Origin: Motilibacter peucedani
GTDB taxonomy: Bacteria > Actinomycetota > Actinomycetes > Motilibacterales > Motilibacteraceae
Direction: 5' to 3'
Length of the DNA stretch: 64,000 nucleotides
Assembly: GCF_003634695.1 (NCBI RefSeq)
Contig: NZ_RBWV01000001.1
Coordinates: 79,871 to 143,870 of the forward strand
The position numbers and the translations under genes are program-made. The notes under the pieces were generated by a model. The model saw only the letters and a list, made by a program, of their open reading frames with translations, ran no database searches and was not told the origin of the DNA. This document shows, piece after piece, positions 13,595-23,950 of this stretch (within the stretch, counting starts at the first letter, position 1; each line of letters starts with the position of its first letter).

Positions 13595-15190
13595 GTGAGC
13601 ACGACCGCGACGACCGGGCCGGCGCAGCGCGTCGGCTCGTCAGGCATGACCCACCGCCAGATCCTCGAGGCCATGACCGGGCTGATGCTCAGCATGTTCG
13701 TCGCGATGCTGAGCTCGACGGTGGTGAGCAACGCGCTGCCGCGCATCCTGCACGAGCTGCACGGCGGCCAGTCGGCCTACACCTGGGTCGTCACAGCGAC
13801 GCTCCTGACGACGACGGCGTCGACCCCGATCTGGGGCAAGATGGCCGACCTGGTGAGCAAGAAGCTGCTCATGCAGGTCGCGATCGTCGTCTACGCGGCC
13901 GGCTCGATCGTCGCCGGGCTCTCCGAGTCGGTGGGCATGCTCATCACCTGCCGCGCGGTGCAGGGCATCGGCGCCGGCGGCATCCTCGCGATGACGCAGG
14001 TCATCATGGCCGCGATGGTGTCGCCCCGCGAGCGCGGGCGCTACAGCGGCTACCTCGGCGCGACCTTCGCCGTCGCGACGATCGCCGGCCCGCTGATCGG
14101 CGGCGTGATCGTCGACACGTCCTGGCTCGGCTGGCGCTGGTGCTTCTACGTCGGCGTGCCGTTCGCTCTCGCCGCGCTCGTCACCCTGCAGCGCACGCTG
14201 CACCTGGTGACGGTGCGCCGTGAGGTCTCGGTCGACTACCTCGGCGCCGCGCTCATCACCGGTGGCGTCAGCGTCCTGCTGGTGTGGGTCTCGCTCGCGG
14301 GCCAGCAGTTCGACTGGCTGTCGGCCACGACGGCAGCGCTCGTCGCGGGCGGGCTCGCACTCCTCGCCCTGGCCGTCGTCGTCGAGCTGCGCGCGACCGA
14401 GCCGATCATCCCGCTGGCGATCTTCCGCGAGCGGACCGTCGCGCTCGCCACCTCGGCCGGCCTGTTCGTCGGGGTCGCGATGTACGGCGCCACGATCTTC
14501 CTGTCGCAGTACTTCCAGATCTCCCGCGGCGAGAGCCCGACCGCGAGCGGCCTGCGCACGATGCCGATGATCCTCGGACTGGCCGTCTCCTCGCTCGTCG
14601 TCGGCCGCCTGGTCTCGGGCACCGGGCGGTGGAAGCGCTACCTGGTCGCCGGCTCGGCGATCGCCACCGTCGGCTTCGCGCTGCTGGCCACGCTGTCGGC
14701 GGAGACCAGCTTCGTCCTGGTCGCGGTCTACATGGCCCTGGTCGGCATCGGGCTCGGCATGGTGATGCAGAACCTGGTGCTCTCGGTGCAGAACTCGGTC
14801 GCGGGCAGCCAGCTCGGTGCGGCCACCGCCACGGTGTCGTTCTTCCGCTCGCTCGGCGGCGCGATCGGCGTCTCGGTGCTCGGCGCGGTGCTCGGCACCC
14901 GGGTCGCCGACTCCATCGCCTCGGGCCTCGCCCACCTGGGCGTCCCGGCCTCGGCCATGGGCAGCTCGGACGGCGCGATCCCCGACGTCAGCACGCTGCC
15001 GAAGCCGGTCGCCTCGATCGTCGAGCACGCCTACGGCGACGCCGTGGGTGAGGTCTTCCTGGTCTCGACCCCGCTGGTGCTGCTCGCCCTGCTGTGCGTC
15101 CTGGCGATCCGCGAGGTGCCCCTGCGCACGCAGACGGGCACCGAGCTGGCCGAGGCCGGCGCCCAGCAGCCGCAGACCGCGGGCGTCTGA
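13595..15190 (+). CDS. DHA2-family (14-TMS) MFS multidrug efflux transporter
   Basis: 531 residues. N-terminal transmembrane part ILEAMTGLMLSMFVAMLSSTVVSNALPRI, motif A-like GKMADLVSKKLLMQVAIVVYAAGS, motif C-like GATFAVATIAGPLIGG, and motif B-like CRAVQGIGAGG support the EmrB/QacA proton antiporter family. GTG at 13595 has GGAAGGA as ribosome-binding site. Expected to export toxic cations or drugs, controlled by the preceding MarR protein; the substrate cannot be told from sequence. Confidence 0.92.
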   Translation: MSTTATTGPAQRVGSSGMTHRQILEAMTGLMLSMFVAMLSSTVVSNALPRILHELHGGQSAYTWVVTATLLTTTASTPIWGKMADLVSKKLLMQVAIVVYAAGSIVAGLSESVGMLITCRAVQGIGAGGILAMTQVIMAAMVSPRERGRYSGYLGATFAVATIAGPLIGGVIVDTSWLGWRWCFYVGVPFALAALVTLQRTLHLVTVRREVSVDYLGAALITGGVSVLLVWVSLAGQQFDWLSATTAALVAGGLALLALAVVVELRATEPIIPLAIFRERTVALATSAGLFVGVAMYGATIFLSQYFQISRGESPTASGLRTMPMILGLAVSSLVVGRLVSGTGRWKRYLVAGSAIATVGFALLATLSAETSFVLVAVYMALVGIGLGMVMQNLVLSVQNSVAGSQLGAATATVSFFRSLGGAIGVSVLGAVLGTRVADSIASGLAHLGVPASAMGSSDGAIPDVSTLPKPVASIVEHAYGDAVGEVFLVSTPLVLLALLCVLAIREVPLRTQTGTELAEAGAQQPQTAGV

Positions 15191-15201
15191 GGGAGCACGC
15201 C

Positions 15202-15687
15202 GTGGCCGGCAGCGTCCTCGCGGGCATCCGGGGCGACGACTCGGACCCGGTCGTGCTGCGCGCGGCGGTCGGGCTCTCTCGCCGGCTCTACCTGCCGCTG
15301 CTCGTCGCGCACGTCGTCCAAGTCCCCAGCGGCCCCGCCGCCGGGGCGGAGGCGCTGGCGCGGCTGGCCACCGACGTCGAGCTCGACCTGGTGGTGCGGC
15401 TGAGCGCCCTGCTCGACGCGTGCGCGGTGCGCTGGTCGCTGGCCGTCACGGCGGGCGACGCCTGTGCGAGGCTGCGCTCGCTCGCCGAGGAGCACGACGC
15501 CGCGGTGATCGTGGTGGGCACCCAGGGCAGCGGCCCGCGCTGCGCGCTGCGCCGGCTGGTGCACGGCTCGGTCTCTGCGCGCCTGATCCACCAACAGCCG
15601 CGTCCGGTGCTCGTGGTGCCCACGACGGGTACGCCTGCGCCCGGCGGCTCGCCCGTCGCCGACCCCTTCGGCGCACCGGCCGACTGA
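15202..15687 (+). CDS. universal stress protein (UspA family)
   Basis: 161 residues, one Usp domain. AGSVLAGIRGDDSDPVVLRAA at the start and VIVVGTQGSGPRCALRRLVHGSVSARLIHQQPRPVLVVP at the end match the ATP-binding G-x2-G-x9-G(S/T) loop. The GTG at 15202 is 11 bases after the efflux gene stop with GGGAG in between, so the two are likely one operon. Confidence 0.88.
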   Translation: MAGSVLAGIRGDDSDPVVLRAAVGLSRRLYLPLLVAHVVQVPSGPAAGAEALARLATDVELDLVVRLSALLDACAVRWSLAVTAGDACARLRSLAEEHDAAVIVVGTQGSGPRCALRRLVHGSVSARLIHQQPRPVLVVPTTGTPAPGGSPVADPFGAPAD

Positions 15688-15728
15688 GCGCAGCCGGCCG
15701 AGCAGCTGAGCGCAGCCCGGCCGACGCT

Positions 15729-15743
15729 CTGGGCTCAGCCCAG
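15729..15743. terminator. palindrome at the convergent usp/dnaE end
   Basis: CTGGGCT and AGCCCAG arms around one base; the dnaE stop codon is inside it. Just upstream, two GAGCGCAGC-CCGGCCGA blocks form a direct repeat (15687-15725). A weak terminator is the simplest reading; there is no T-run. Confidence 0.35.
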
Positions 15744-18700
15744 GCAGGCCGGCCCGAGCAGCGCCTTCAGGTCGCCGAACAGCGCGGGCGACGGCGTCAC
15801 GCGCAGCCCGTCGTCGATGCGCAGCACGGTCGTGCGCCCGGCGCTCTGGAGCGCCAGCTGCACCTCGGTGACCCCGGGGTGCGCCACCAGGACCTCCTTG
15901 AGCCGCTCGACCACCGGTGGGGTGCACCGCGGTGTCGGCAGGCTGATCTTGACCGGCCCGCGGCTCGACGCGTCGCTGAGGTCGGGCACGGTGAGGTCCA
16001 TCGCGATGAGCTTGGCGACGTCCTCGCGCTTGTCGAGCCGGCCCTTGACGACCACCACCGCGTCCTCGGCCAGCGAGGTGGCCACGAGCTGGTAGGTCGC
16101 CGGGAAGAACAGGCACTCGATCGCCCCGTCGAGGTCCTCGATCGTCGCGATGGCCCACGGGTTGCCCTGCTTGGTGAGCTTGCGCTGCAGGCCCGAGACG
16201 AGCCCGCCGATCGTCACCACCGCGCCGTCCGGCCGGTCGTCGTCGCTCATGAGGTTGGCGATGGTCACGTCGGCGTTGGCGGCCAGCACGTGCTCGACGC
16301 CCAGCAGCGGGTGGTCGGAGACGTAGAGCCCGAGCATCTCGCGCTCGTAGGCGAGCAGCACCGCCTTGTCCCACTCGCCGACCGGCACGGGCGGCCCGCT
16401 GATGGCGGCCGGCTCGTCGTCGCCCCCGCCGCCGAAAAGGGAGTCCTGGCCGATCGCCTCGTTGCGCTTCACGTCGACGTGCAGGTCGACGTACTCCTCG
16501 TGCACGTCGAGCAGGCCGCGCCGGCTGACGCCGAGCGAGTCGAAGGCGCCGGCCTTGGCCAGCGACTCGATGACCCGCTTGTTGCAGACGACCAGCGGGA
16601 CCTTCGAGAAGAAGTCCTCGAGCGAGGTGTAGAGGCCCTTCTCGACCCGGGCCGACGTGATGCCGTCGACGACGTTGGAGCCGACGTTGCGGATCGCGGT
16701 GAGCCCGAAGCGGATGTCCGAACCGCGCGGGGTGAAGTTGGAGTCGGACTCGTTGACGTCGGGCGGCAGCACCTTGATGCCCATGCGCCGGCACTCGTTG
16801 AGGTAGAGAGCCGACTTGTCCTTGTCGTCGCGCACGCTGGTGAGCAGGGCGGCCATGTACTCAGCCGGGTAGTTCGCCTTGAGGTAGGCGGTCCAGTAGG
16901 ACACGAGGCCGTAGGCCGCGGAGTGCGCCTTGTTGAACGCGTAGTCGGAGAACGGGACGAGGATGTCCCACAGGGTCTTGATGGCCGCGTCGGAGAAACC
17001 GCGCTCCTTCATGCCGCTGGAGAACCCGACGTACTCCTTGTCGAGGACCTCGCGCTTCTTCTTGCCCATCGCGCGACGCAGCAGGTCTGCGCGGCCGAGC
17101 GAGTAGCCCGCCAGCTGCTGCGCGATCGCCATGACCTGCTCCTGGTAGACGATCAGCCCGTAGGTGTCGCCCAGGATCGGCGCGAGCGCCTCGGCCAGGT
17201 CGGGGTGGATCGGCTCGACCGGCTTGCGCCGGTTCTTGCGGTCGGCGTAGTCGTTGTGGGCGTTGGCGCCCATCGGGCCGGGACGGTAGAGGGCGCCGAC
17301 GGCGGAGATGTCCTCGAAGTTGTCGGGCCGCATCGATCGCAGCAGCGCGCGCATCGGCCCGCCGTCGAACTGGAAGACGCCGAGGGTGTCGCCGCGACCG
17401 AGCAGCTCGTAGGTCACCGGGTCGTCGAGCTCGAGCGCGTCGAGGTCGACGGGGTCCTTGCCGTTGGCGACGATGTTGGCCAGGCAGTCGTCGATGATCG
17501 TGAGGTTGCGCAGGCCGAGGAAGTCCATCTTCAGCAGGCCGAGCGTCTCGCAGGTCGGGTAGTCGAACTGCGTGATGATCGCGCCGTCCTGCTCCCGGCG
17601 CATGATCGGGATGTGGTCCATGAGCGGCTCGCTGGACATGATCACCGCGCAGGCGTGGACGCCCCACTGGCGCTTGAGGCCCTCGAGCCCCATCGCGGTG
17701 TCGACGACCTTGGCCACCTCGGCGTCGGTGGAGTAGAGCGAGCGGAACTCCCCCGCCTCGCTGTAGCGCTTGTGCGAGCTGTCGAAGATGCTCTTGAGCG
17801 GGATGTCCTTGCCCATGACCGCGGGCGGCATCGCCTTGGTGATGCGGTCGCCCATCGAGAACGGGTGGCCGAGCACGCGCGCGGAGTCCTTGACCGCCTG
17901 CTTGGCCTTGATCGTGCCGTAGGTGACGACCTGCGAGACGCGGTCGTCGCCGTACTTCTCGGTGACGTAGGTGATGACCTCGCCGCGCCGGCGCTCGTCG
18001 AAGTCGATGTCGACGTCGGGCATGGACACGCGCTCGGGGTTGAGGAACCGCTCGAACAGCAGGCCGTGGCGCAGCGGGTCGAGGTCGGTGATGCCCATGG
18101 CGTAGGCGGCGAGAGAGCCCGCCGCCGAGCCGCGGCCCGGGCCGACGCGGATGCCCTGCCGCTTGGCCCACCCGATGAAGTCGGCGACCACGAGGAAGTA
18201 GCCCGGGAAGCCCATCTGCAGGATGACGCCGACCTCGTAGTCGGCCTGGCGGCGCACGTCGTCGGGGATGCCGCCGGGGTAGCGGCGGGCGAGCCCGCGC
18301 TCGACCTCCTTGACGAACCAGGTGTGCTCGGACTCGCCCTCGGGCACCGGGAAGCGCGGCATCAGGTTGGCGCCCTCGGTGAACTCCACCTCGCAGCGCT
18401 CGGCGATCAGCAGCGTGTTGTCGCAGGCCTCGGGGAACTCCGACCACTGCGCGCGCATCTCGGACGCGGGCTTGAGGTAGAAGTCCTGGGCGTCGAACTT
18501 GAAGCGGTTGGGGTCGGCCAGCGTCGAGCCGGACTGGACGCAGAGCAGCACCTCGTGGGCGGTGGCGTCCTCGCGCTTGGTGTAGTGCAGGTCGTTGGTG
18601 GCCACGAACGGCAGCCCGAGGTCCTTGGCCAGGCGGATCAGCTCGGCCTGGGCCCGGCGCTCGATGCCGATGCCGTGGTCCATCAGCTCGCAGAAGAAGT

Positions 18701-19259
18701 TCTCGGCGCCGAAGATGTCGCGCAGCTCGCCCGCCGCCTGGCGGGCCAGGTCGTACTGCCCCAGGCGCAGCCGGGTCTGGATCTCGCCCGACGGGCAGCC
18801 GGTCGTCGCGATGATGCCCTTGCCGTAGCGGCTGAGCAGCTCGCGGTCCATGCGCGGCTTGTAGTACTGCCCCTCGAGGCTGGCCAGCGACGAGAGCCGG
18901 AACAGGTTGTGCATGCCCTCGGTGGTGGCCGCGAGCATCGTCATGTGGGTGAAGGCGCCGCCGCCCGAGACGTCGTCCTCGCCGCCGCTGCCCCACCGGA
19001 CCTTGACCTTGTCCTTGCGCGAGGTCGTGCCCGGCGCGAGGTAGGCCTCGGTGCCGATGATCGGCTTGACGCCGGCGGCCTTCGCCTTCTTGTAGAAGTC
19101 GTAGGCGCCGAACACGTTGCCGTGGTCGGTCATCGCCAGGGCCGGCATCTCCATCCGCGCCGCCTCGGCGAACAGGTCGTCGAGGCGGGCCGCTCCGTCG
19201 AGCATGGAGTACTCGGTGTGGACGTGGAGGTGGACGAAACCCTCGGTCTTCGGCGGCAC
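15735..19259 (-). CDS. dnaE: DNA polymerase III subunit alpha
   Basis: Replicative polymerase. 1174 residues, the usual length of actinobacterial DnaE1. N-terminal PHP domain ([15 protein letters not shown], 8-22; [13 protein letters not shown]). The palm active site [12 protein letters not shown] is near 413-424, with [14 protein letters not shown] nearby and [22 protein letters not shown] later. A helix-hairpin-helix part and a C-terminal OB fold ([30 protein letters not shown], about 1010-1040) follow. The ATG at 19259 begins [14 protein letters not shown]. Monocistronic here, convergent with the stress protein gene. Confidence 0.98.
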   Translation of the reverse strand: MPPKTEGFVHLHVHTEYSMLDGAARLDDLFAEAARMEMPALAMTDHGNVFGAYDFYKKAKAAGVKPIIGTEAYLAPGTTSRKDKVKVRWGSGGEDDVSGGGAFTHMTMLAATTEGMHNLFRLSSLASLEGQYYKPRMDRELLSRYGKGIIATTGCPSGEIQTRLRLGQYDLARQAAGELRDIFGAENFFCELMDHGIGIERRAQAELIRLAKDLGLPFVATNDLHYTKREDATAHEVLLCVQSGSTLADPNRFKFDAQDFYLKPASEMRAQWSEFPEACDNTLLIAERCEVEFTEGANLMPRFPVPEGESEHTWFVKEVERGLARRYPGGIPDDVRRQADYEVGVILQMGFPGYFLVVADFIGWAKRQGIRVGPGRGSAAGSLAAYAMGITDLDPLRHGLLFERFLNPERVSMPDVDIDFDERRRGEVITYVTEKYGDDRVSQVVTYGTIKAKQAVKDSARVLGHPFSMGDRITKAMPPAVMGKDIPLKSIFDSSHKRYSEAGEFRSLYSTDAEVAKVVDTAMGLEGLKRQWGVHACAVIMSSEPLMDHIPIMRREQDGAIITQFDYPTCETLGLLKMDFLGLRNLTIIDDCLANIVANGKDPVDLDALELDDPVTYELLGRGDTLGVFQFDGGPMRALLRSMRPDNFEDISAVGALYRPGPMGANAHNDYADRKNRRKPVEPIHPDLAEALAPILGDTYGLIVYQEQVMAIAQQLAGYSLGRADLLRRAMGKKKREVLDKEYVGFSSGMKERGFSDAAIKTLWDILVPFSDYAFNKAHSAAYGLVSYWTAYLKANYPAEYMAALLTSVRDDKDKSALYLNECRRMGIKVLPPDVNESDSNFTPRGSDIRFGLTAIRNVGSNVVDGITSARVEKGLYTSLEDFFSKVPLVVCNKRVIESLAKAGAFDSLGVSRRGLLDVHEEYVDLHVDVKRNEAIGQDSLFGGGGDDEPAAISGPPVPVGEWDKAVLLAYEREMLGLYVSDHPLLGVEHVLAANADVTIANLMSDDDRPDGAVVTIGGLVSGLQRKLTKQGNPWAIATIEDLDGAIECLFFPATYQLVATSLAEDAVVVVKGRLDKREDVAKLIAMDLTVPDLSDASSRGPVKISLPTPRCTPPVVERLKEVLVAHPGVTEVQLALQSAGRTTVLRIDDGLRVTPSPALFGDLKALLGPACLG

Positions 19260-19390
19260 GGGGACAGCCTAGGTGCCGCCACCGACACAGTCCGCCAACC
19301 ACGCGGAGAGCTGCCGCCCGGCCGCGCGTAAGGACTCCGTAACCCCGCCGCGAGGGGCGCGGGAGCCCGCCGCCACGTACAACTGGAGGG

Positions 19391-20944
19391 GTGCCGCACC
19401 GTACGCCCGTCGCCCGCCCGCTGCGCGCCGCGTGGGTCGGCGTCGTCGCCGGCTGCGCCGGCCTGGCCGCCGCGGAGGTCGTCGCGGCGTTCGTCGGCGA
19501 CAACGCCTCGCCGCTCGTCGCGGTCGGCGCCACCGTCGTCGACGCCACCCCGCCCTGGCTCAAGGACTGGGCGGTGCGCAACCTCGGCAGCTCCGACAAG
19601 AGCGTGCTGCTCGGCGTCGTCGCCATGGTCGTGCTGCTGCTGGCCGCCGTCGCGGGGGTGCAGGAGGTGCGGCGTCCGCGCGGCGGGGTGCCCCTCGTCG
19701 TCGTCCTGTGCGCCGCCGCCTGCCTGGCCGCGGTCAACCGCCCGGGCGCCGGGCCGTGGGTGCTGCTCCCCGCCGTTGCCGCGCTCGCGGTGGGCGGCTG
19801 GACGCTCGTCACGCTGGCCCGCCGAGCCCGCGAGCTGCCCTCCCGCGACGCGGCCCGCGCCGACGAGGCAGCGGGGAACGACCGGCGCGCGTTCCTCCGG
19901 CACACCGGCGCCGGCCTCGCCGGCGCCCTGGTCGTCGGCGGTCTCGGCCGCGCCTTCGGCTCGCAGCGGGTCGACGTGGCGGCCTCCCGCGCCGCGGTGC
20001 GCCTGCCGACACCGCTCTCCCCCGCTCCTGCCGCCCCGGTGGCCGCCGCCGCGCCCGGCGCGACGCCCTTCGTCACGCCGCTGTCGGACTTCTACCGCGT
20101 CGACACGGCGCTGGTCGTGCCGCGCGTGCGCGCCGAGGACTGGACCCTGCGCATCACCGGCGAGGTCGCGCGCCCGCTGACCCTCACGTTCGACCAGCTG
20201 CTCGCCCGGCCGATGGTCGAGCGGTGGGTGACCCTGACCTGCGTCTCGAACGAGGTGGGCGGCGACCTCGCCGGCACCGCCCGCTGGCTCGGGGCGCCGC
20301 TCGCCGACCTGCTGCGGGAGGCCGGCCCGCTGGACGGCGCCGACATGGTGCTGAGCCGCTCGAAGGACGGCATGACGATCGGGACGCCGCTCGCCGCCCT
20401 GCTCGACGGGCGCGACGCCCTGCTGGCCGTCGGCATGGACGGCGCGCCGCTGCCGCTGGAGCGCGGGTTCCCTGTGCGCATGGTCGTGCCGGGGCTCTAC
20501 GGATACGTGTCGGCGACCAAGTGGGTCGTCGAGCTGGAGGTGACCCGCTTCTCCGACGCCACCGCCTACTGGTCGAGCCGCGGCTGGTCGGAGCAGGCGC
20601 CGGTCAAGACGGCGTCCCGCATCGACGTCCCGCGCAGCCGGGCGAGCGCCGGCCGGGTGCAGGTCGGCGGCGTCGCGTGGGCCCAGCACCGGGGCGTCTC
20701 GAAGGTCGAGGTCCGCGTCGACGGCGGCGACTGGGCGCAGGCCGAGCTGCTCCCCGTGCCGAGCGCCGACACCTGGCGCCAGTGGCGCTGGGAGTGGGAC
20801 GCGACCGAGGGCGAGCACGAGCTGGAGGTGCGCGCCACGGACGGTACGGGTGCGGTGCAGACCGCGCGCCGCGCGGCTCCGGCCCCGGACGGCGCCACGG
20901 GCTACGACTCCCGGACGGTGCGGGTGTCCGGGGCGCGGACCTAG
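19391..20944 (+). CDS. membrane-anchored molybdopterin-dependent oxidoreductase (sulfite oxidase fold)
   Basis: 517 residues. Four hydrophobic segments (about 14-37, 72-92, 98-115, 119-142) are followed by NDRRAFLRHTGAGLAGALVVGGLG (about 160-183), a twin-arginine-like motif and a fifth segment. The extracytoplasmic catalytic domain begins near 220: LRITGEVARPLTLTFDQLL, then VTLTCVSNEVGGDLAGTARWLG with the molybdenum-ligating Cys near 283. The C-terminal dimerisation domain (VQVGGVAWAQHRGVSKVEVRVDGGDW) is typical of the sulfite oxidase superfamily. No cytochrome partner gene is adjacent. Its stop shares a CTAG with the convergent GNAT gene. Confidence 0.88.
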   Translation: MPHRTPVARPLRAAWVGVVAGCAGLAAAEVVAAFVGDNASPLVAVGATVVDATPPWLKDWAVRNLGSSDKSVLLGVVAMVVLLLAAVAGVQEVRRPRGGVPLVVVLCAAACLAAVNRPGAGPWVLLPAVAALAVGGWTLVTLARRARELPSRDAARADEAAGNDRRAFLRHTGAGLAGALVVGGLGRAFGSQRVDVAASRAAVRLPTPLSPAPAAPVAAAAPGATPFVTPLSDFYRVDTALVVPRVRAEDWTLRITGEVARPLTLTFDQLLARPMVERWVTLTCVSNEVGGDLAGTARWLGAPLADLLREAGPLDGADMVLSRSKDGMTIGTPLAALLDGRDALLAVGMDGAPLPLERGFPVRMVVPGLYGYVSATKWVVELEVTRFSDATAYWSSRGWSEQAPVKTASRIDVPRSRASAGRVQVGGVAWAQHRGVSKVEVRVDGGDWAQAELLPVPSADTWRQWRWEWDATEGEHELEVRATDGTGAVQTARRAAPAPDGATGYDSRTVRVSGART

Positions 20945-21384
20945 CGCAGCGGCTTGGCCATCCAGCGGTGCGGGATGCCGGCGTCGTCGAACTCGTCGCC
21001 GAACGCGGCGTAGCCCAGCCGCTCGTAGAACGGCATGGCCTGCACCTGCGCGCCGAGCACGCAGCGCTCGAGCCCGAGCCGGCGCCCCTGGTCCTCGACC
21101 ACGGCGACGAGCTGGCGGCCCAGGCCGGTGCCGCGCGCCGGCTTGCGCACGGCCAGCCGGCCCAGGTGCGCGACGCCACCGTCCTCGGCGACCAGGCGCA
21201 CGGTGCCCATCGGCTCGTCGCCGAGGAAGGCCACCCAGTGGGTCGCGACCGCGTCGAGGTCGTCGCGCTCGAGCTCGACGGGCACCTGCTGCTCCTCGAC
21301 GAACACCTCGAACCGGATGCCCCACGCGAGCGCGAACCCGTCGTCGCCGTGGACCTGCTCGATGCGTACGCCTGCCGCCTGCAT
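20941..21384 (-). CDS. GNAT-family N-acetyltransferase
   Basis: About 147 residues. The acetyl-CoA-binding motif A is VAHLGRLAVRKPARGTGLGRQLVAVVE, with motif B in VLGAQVQAMPFYERLGYAAFGDEFDDAGIPHRWM, close to the ElaA-like subgroup. The ATG at 21384 was chosen because GAGG lies about seven bases upstream; an in-frame ATG at 21393 is possible. Substrate unknown. Confidence 0.85.
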   Translation of the reverse strand: MQAAGVRIEQVHGDDGFALAWGIRFEVFVEEQQVPVELERDDLDAVATHWVAFLGDEPMGTVRLVAEDGGVAHLGRLAVRKPARGTGLGRQLVAVVEDQGRRLGLERCVLGAQVQAMPFYERLGYAAFGDEFDDAGIPHRWMAKPLR

Positions 21385-21421
21385 GCGCACCATCCTCGCC
21401 GACGCGCCGACGGCGTCCCGC

Positions 21422-21958
21422 TCACCCCATGGTCTTCTGCCCGTCGATCGTCTCGCGCAGGATGTCGGCGTGACCGGCGTGCTGCGCGGTCTCGGCGGCG
21501 ATGTGGAGCAGTGCCCGCCGGGCCGACCAGCGGGCGCCCGGCGCGAACCACGGCGCCTCGGGCAGCGGGTGCGAGGCGTCCAGGTCGGGCAGCGTGGCGA
21601 CGAGGTCGTCGGTGTGTGCCGCGACGGCGTCGTAGTCGGCGAGCAGCGCCTCCATCGTGTCGTCCTCGGTCAGCGCGAAGCCGCGGGCCCACTCGTCCTC
21701 CCCCGCCGTCGTCAGCGCGCCGGCCCCGCCCTCGAGGAACGCGACCCACTGGCGCTCCACCGCCGTCACGTGCTTGACCACCCCGCCGGGGCACAGCTCG
21801 CTCGCCGTGGGGCGCAGCCGCACCTGGGTCTCGTCGAGCCCGCGCACGGTGTAGCGGAGGAACCCGCGCGCCGTGCGCAGCAGCTCCAGCAGGTCGGCCC
21901 GCTCCTGCGGGAGCGCTGCTGCGGCGACGCTGACCTGCTGGGTGGTCGTGGTGCTCAT
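21422..21958 (-). CDS. DinB-family (DUF664) protein
   Basis: 178 residues. ERADLLELLRTARGFLRYTVRGLDETQ and VVKHVTAVERQWVAFLEGG supply a first metal histidine, and ARRALLHIAAETAQHAGHADILRETIDGQKTMG the others, as in the DinB four-helix bundle. GGAGG is eight bases before the ATG. Divergent from a WYL regulator; this pairing suggests the regulator controls it. Possibly a thiol-dependent transferase; unproven. Confidence 0.85.
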   Translation of the reverse strand: MSTTTTQQVSVAAAALPQERADLLELLRTARGFLRYTVRGLDETQVRLRPTASELCPGGVVKHVTAVERQWVAFLEGGAGALTTAGEDEWARGFALTEDDTMEALLADYDAVAAHTDDLVATLPDLDASHPLPEAPWFAPGARWSARRALLHIAAETAQHAGHADILRETIDGQKTMG

Positions 21959-22061
21959 GGCGGTGCCTCCTCGTGGTTGCCGGGCGACCGTCGCCCTGCA
22001 CTCACCACGCTAGGAACCCCAACGGCCACCTTCTGACCGCAATCGCGGCAGACTTGCCGAC

Positions 22062-23027
22062 ATGGGCGCTACCGGCACACGGATGCTGCAGCTGATGTCG
22101 CTGCTGCAGAGCTCGCGCTACTGGGCGGGCGCCGAGCTCGCCTCCCGGCTGGAGGTGTCGCCCCGTACCCTGCGCCGCGACGTCGAGCGCCTGCGCGAGC
22201 TCGGCTACCCCGTCGAGGCCCGCCGCGGGGTCGACGGGGGCTACCAGCTGGCCCCCGGGGCGTCGCTCCCGCCGCTGGTGCTCGACGACGAGGAGGCCGT
22301 CGCCCTCGCCCTCGGTCTCCAGGCCGCTGCCCAGTCGGCCGTCGAGGGCATGGCCGAGTCGTCGGTGCGGGCTCTCGCGAAGGTCGTCGGGGTGATGCCC
22401 CGGCGGCTGCGGCGACGCGTCGAGGCGCTGACTGCGGCGACCGAGACGTCCTCGTGGCAGGGCGTCGGCCCGGCGGTCGACCCAGCGACCCTGACGACGC
22501 TCGCCCAGGCCTGCCGCGACGCCGAGCGGGTCGAGATGGACTACACGGCAGCCGACGGGCAGCGCTCGCACCGCCACGTCGAGCCGCACCGCCTGGTCCC
22601 ACTTGGTCGCCGGTGGTACGTCGTGGCCTATGACGACGACCGCTCGGCCTGGCGCAGCTTCCGCGCCGACCGCATCTCGGGCGCCCGCGTGACGGGTGAG
22701 CGCTTCGCGCCACGCAGGCTGCCCGCGGACGACGCCGTCGACTTCGTGCGCTCGGGCGTCCGCGGAGAGCAGGCGGGGTACGCCGTGGTCGCCACCGTGC
22801 ACGCGTCCGCTGCCGAGGTGGTGGCGAAGATCGGGCGGTGGGCGACGGTGACCTCCGACGAGGGGGAGCACTGCCGCATCACGATGCACGCCGATGCGGC
22901 GGAGTGGCCGTTGATGGCGCTCGGCTCGCTGCAGGCCGAGTTCCGCATCGAGGCGCCCGAGGAGCTGCGCGACGAGGCGGCGGCGTGGGGTGCCCGCGTC
23001 GCCCGCGCGGGGGCTGCCGCGACCTGA
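22062..23027 (+). CDS. YafY-type transcriptional regulator (HTH-11 plus WYL domain)
   Basis: 321 residues. The N-terminal winged helix is TRMLQLMSLLQSSRYWAGAELASRLEVSPRTLRRDVERLRELGYPVEARRGVDGGYQL. The WYL-like ligand domain shows RLVPLGRRWYVVAYDDDRSAWRSFRADRISGARVTGERF (about 185-225). Such proteins sense small nucleic acids or metabolites. The DinB gene is divergent, 103 bases away. Confidence 0.9.
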   Translation: MGATGTRMLQLMSLLQSSRYWAGAELASRLEVSPRTLRRDVERLRELGYPVEARRGVDGGYQLAPGASLPPLVLDDEEAVALALGLQAAAQSAVEGMAESSVRALAKVVGVMPRRLRRRVEALTAATETSSWQGVGPAVDPATLTTLAQACRDAERVEMDYTAADGQRSHRHVEPHRLVPLGRRWYVVAYDDDRSAWRSFRADRISGARVTGERFAPRRLPADDAVDFVRSGVRGEQAGYAVVATVHASAAEVVAKIGRWATVTSDEGEHCRITMHADAAEWPLMALGSLQAEFRIEAPEELRDEAAAWGARVARAGAAAT

Positions 23028-23054
23028 CGCTGCCGGCACCGCAGACTGGACGGC

Positions 23055-23948
23055 ATGTCGGCCCGCCTCCCGTTGCGCGCGTGCTTCCCGCCACCGCAGG
23101 ACCTCGGCCGCGCCGGTGACGCAGGGGTCGTGGAGCCGGGCGGCGTGCTCCAGCGTCGATGGGCCGACCGCCTGCTGCTCACGGGTGGGCCGGCGGCGAT
23201 CCTCATGCAGGTCGCCCACCCGCTCGTCGCTGCCGGGGTGACGCACTCGGACTACCGGGAGCGCCCGGGCCACCGGCTGCTCGCGACGCTCGAGCTGACC
23301 CTCGCCGTCACCTTCGGCGACACCTCGCAGGCGCGCGCCGCCGTGGCTCGCGTCGCGCGGCGGCACACGAGCATCAACGGCACCCTCGACGAGCCGGCGG
23401 GGCCGCTGCCGCGCGGCACCGCGTACGACGCCACCGACCCCGAGCTGGCGCTCTGGGTCTACGCGACCCTCGTCTGGACAGCCCTGCGGGTGCACGAGGT
23501 GCTGGGACACCCGCTGCCGACGGACGAGCTCGAGGACTACTGGCAGCAGTCCAAGCCGTTCGCCCGGCTCTTCGGCGTCGGCGACGACCTGCTGCCCGGC
23601 AGCTTCGAGGACTTCACGAGGTACGTGGAGGGCACCGTCGCCGGTCTGGTGGTCACCGACCCTGCGCGCTCCGTGCGCGACGACATGCTGCAGCCACGGC
23701 TCTGGCCGCCGGTCCCTGGTGCCGGGCCGGTGGTGCGCGCCGTCACGGCGGCGCTGCTCCCCCCGTCGCTCGCCACTGCGTACGCCGTCGACCTGACGCC
23801 CCGTCGCCGGCTCGCGGTGCGGCTGCTGGGCAGCGTCGCGCGAGTGGTCTGGCCGCGGCTACCCCTGCGGCTTCGGGAGTTCCCGCACGCCGCCGTCGCG
23901 CGGCACCGGATCTCGCTGCGCTCGGACGAGACCTCTGCGAAGGTGTAG
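23055..23948 (+). CDS. MpaB/DUF2236-type oxygenase
   Basis: 297 residues. GGPAAILMQVAHPLVAAGVTHSDYRERPGHRLLATLELTLAVTFGD is the family's N-terminal heme-binding part (rubber oxygenase/MpaB relatives), followed by HTSINGTLD, ALWVYATLVWTALRVHEVLG and ETLPGSFEDFTRYVEGTV-like stretches. Likely a b-type heme oxygenase of unknown substrate. ATG start at 23055, 27 bases after the regulator gene. Confidence 0.8.
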   Translation: MSARLPLRACFPPPQDLGRAGDAGVVEPGGVLQRRWADRLLLTGGPAAILMQVAHPLVAAGVTHSDYRERPGHRLLATLELTLAVTFGDTSQARAAVARVARRHTSINGTLDEPAGPLPRGTAYDATDPELALWVYATLVWTALRVHEVLGHPLPTDELEDYWQQSKPFARLFGVGDDLLPGSFEDFTRYVEGTVAGLVVTDPARSVRDDMLQPRLWPPVPGAGPVVRAVTAALLPPSLATAYAVDLTPRRRLAVRLLGSVARVVWPRLPLRLREFPHAAVARHRISLRSDETSAKV

Positions 23949-23950
23949 CC

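Noticed and set aside
14817..19331. Very long plus-strand open frame opposite dnaE
   Set aside because: Its translation has the composition of a GC-rich antisense frame and no domain, while the minus strand encodes intact DnaE.
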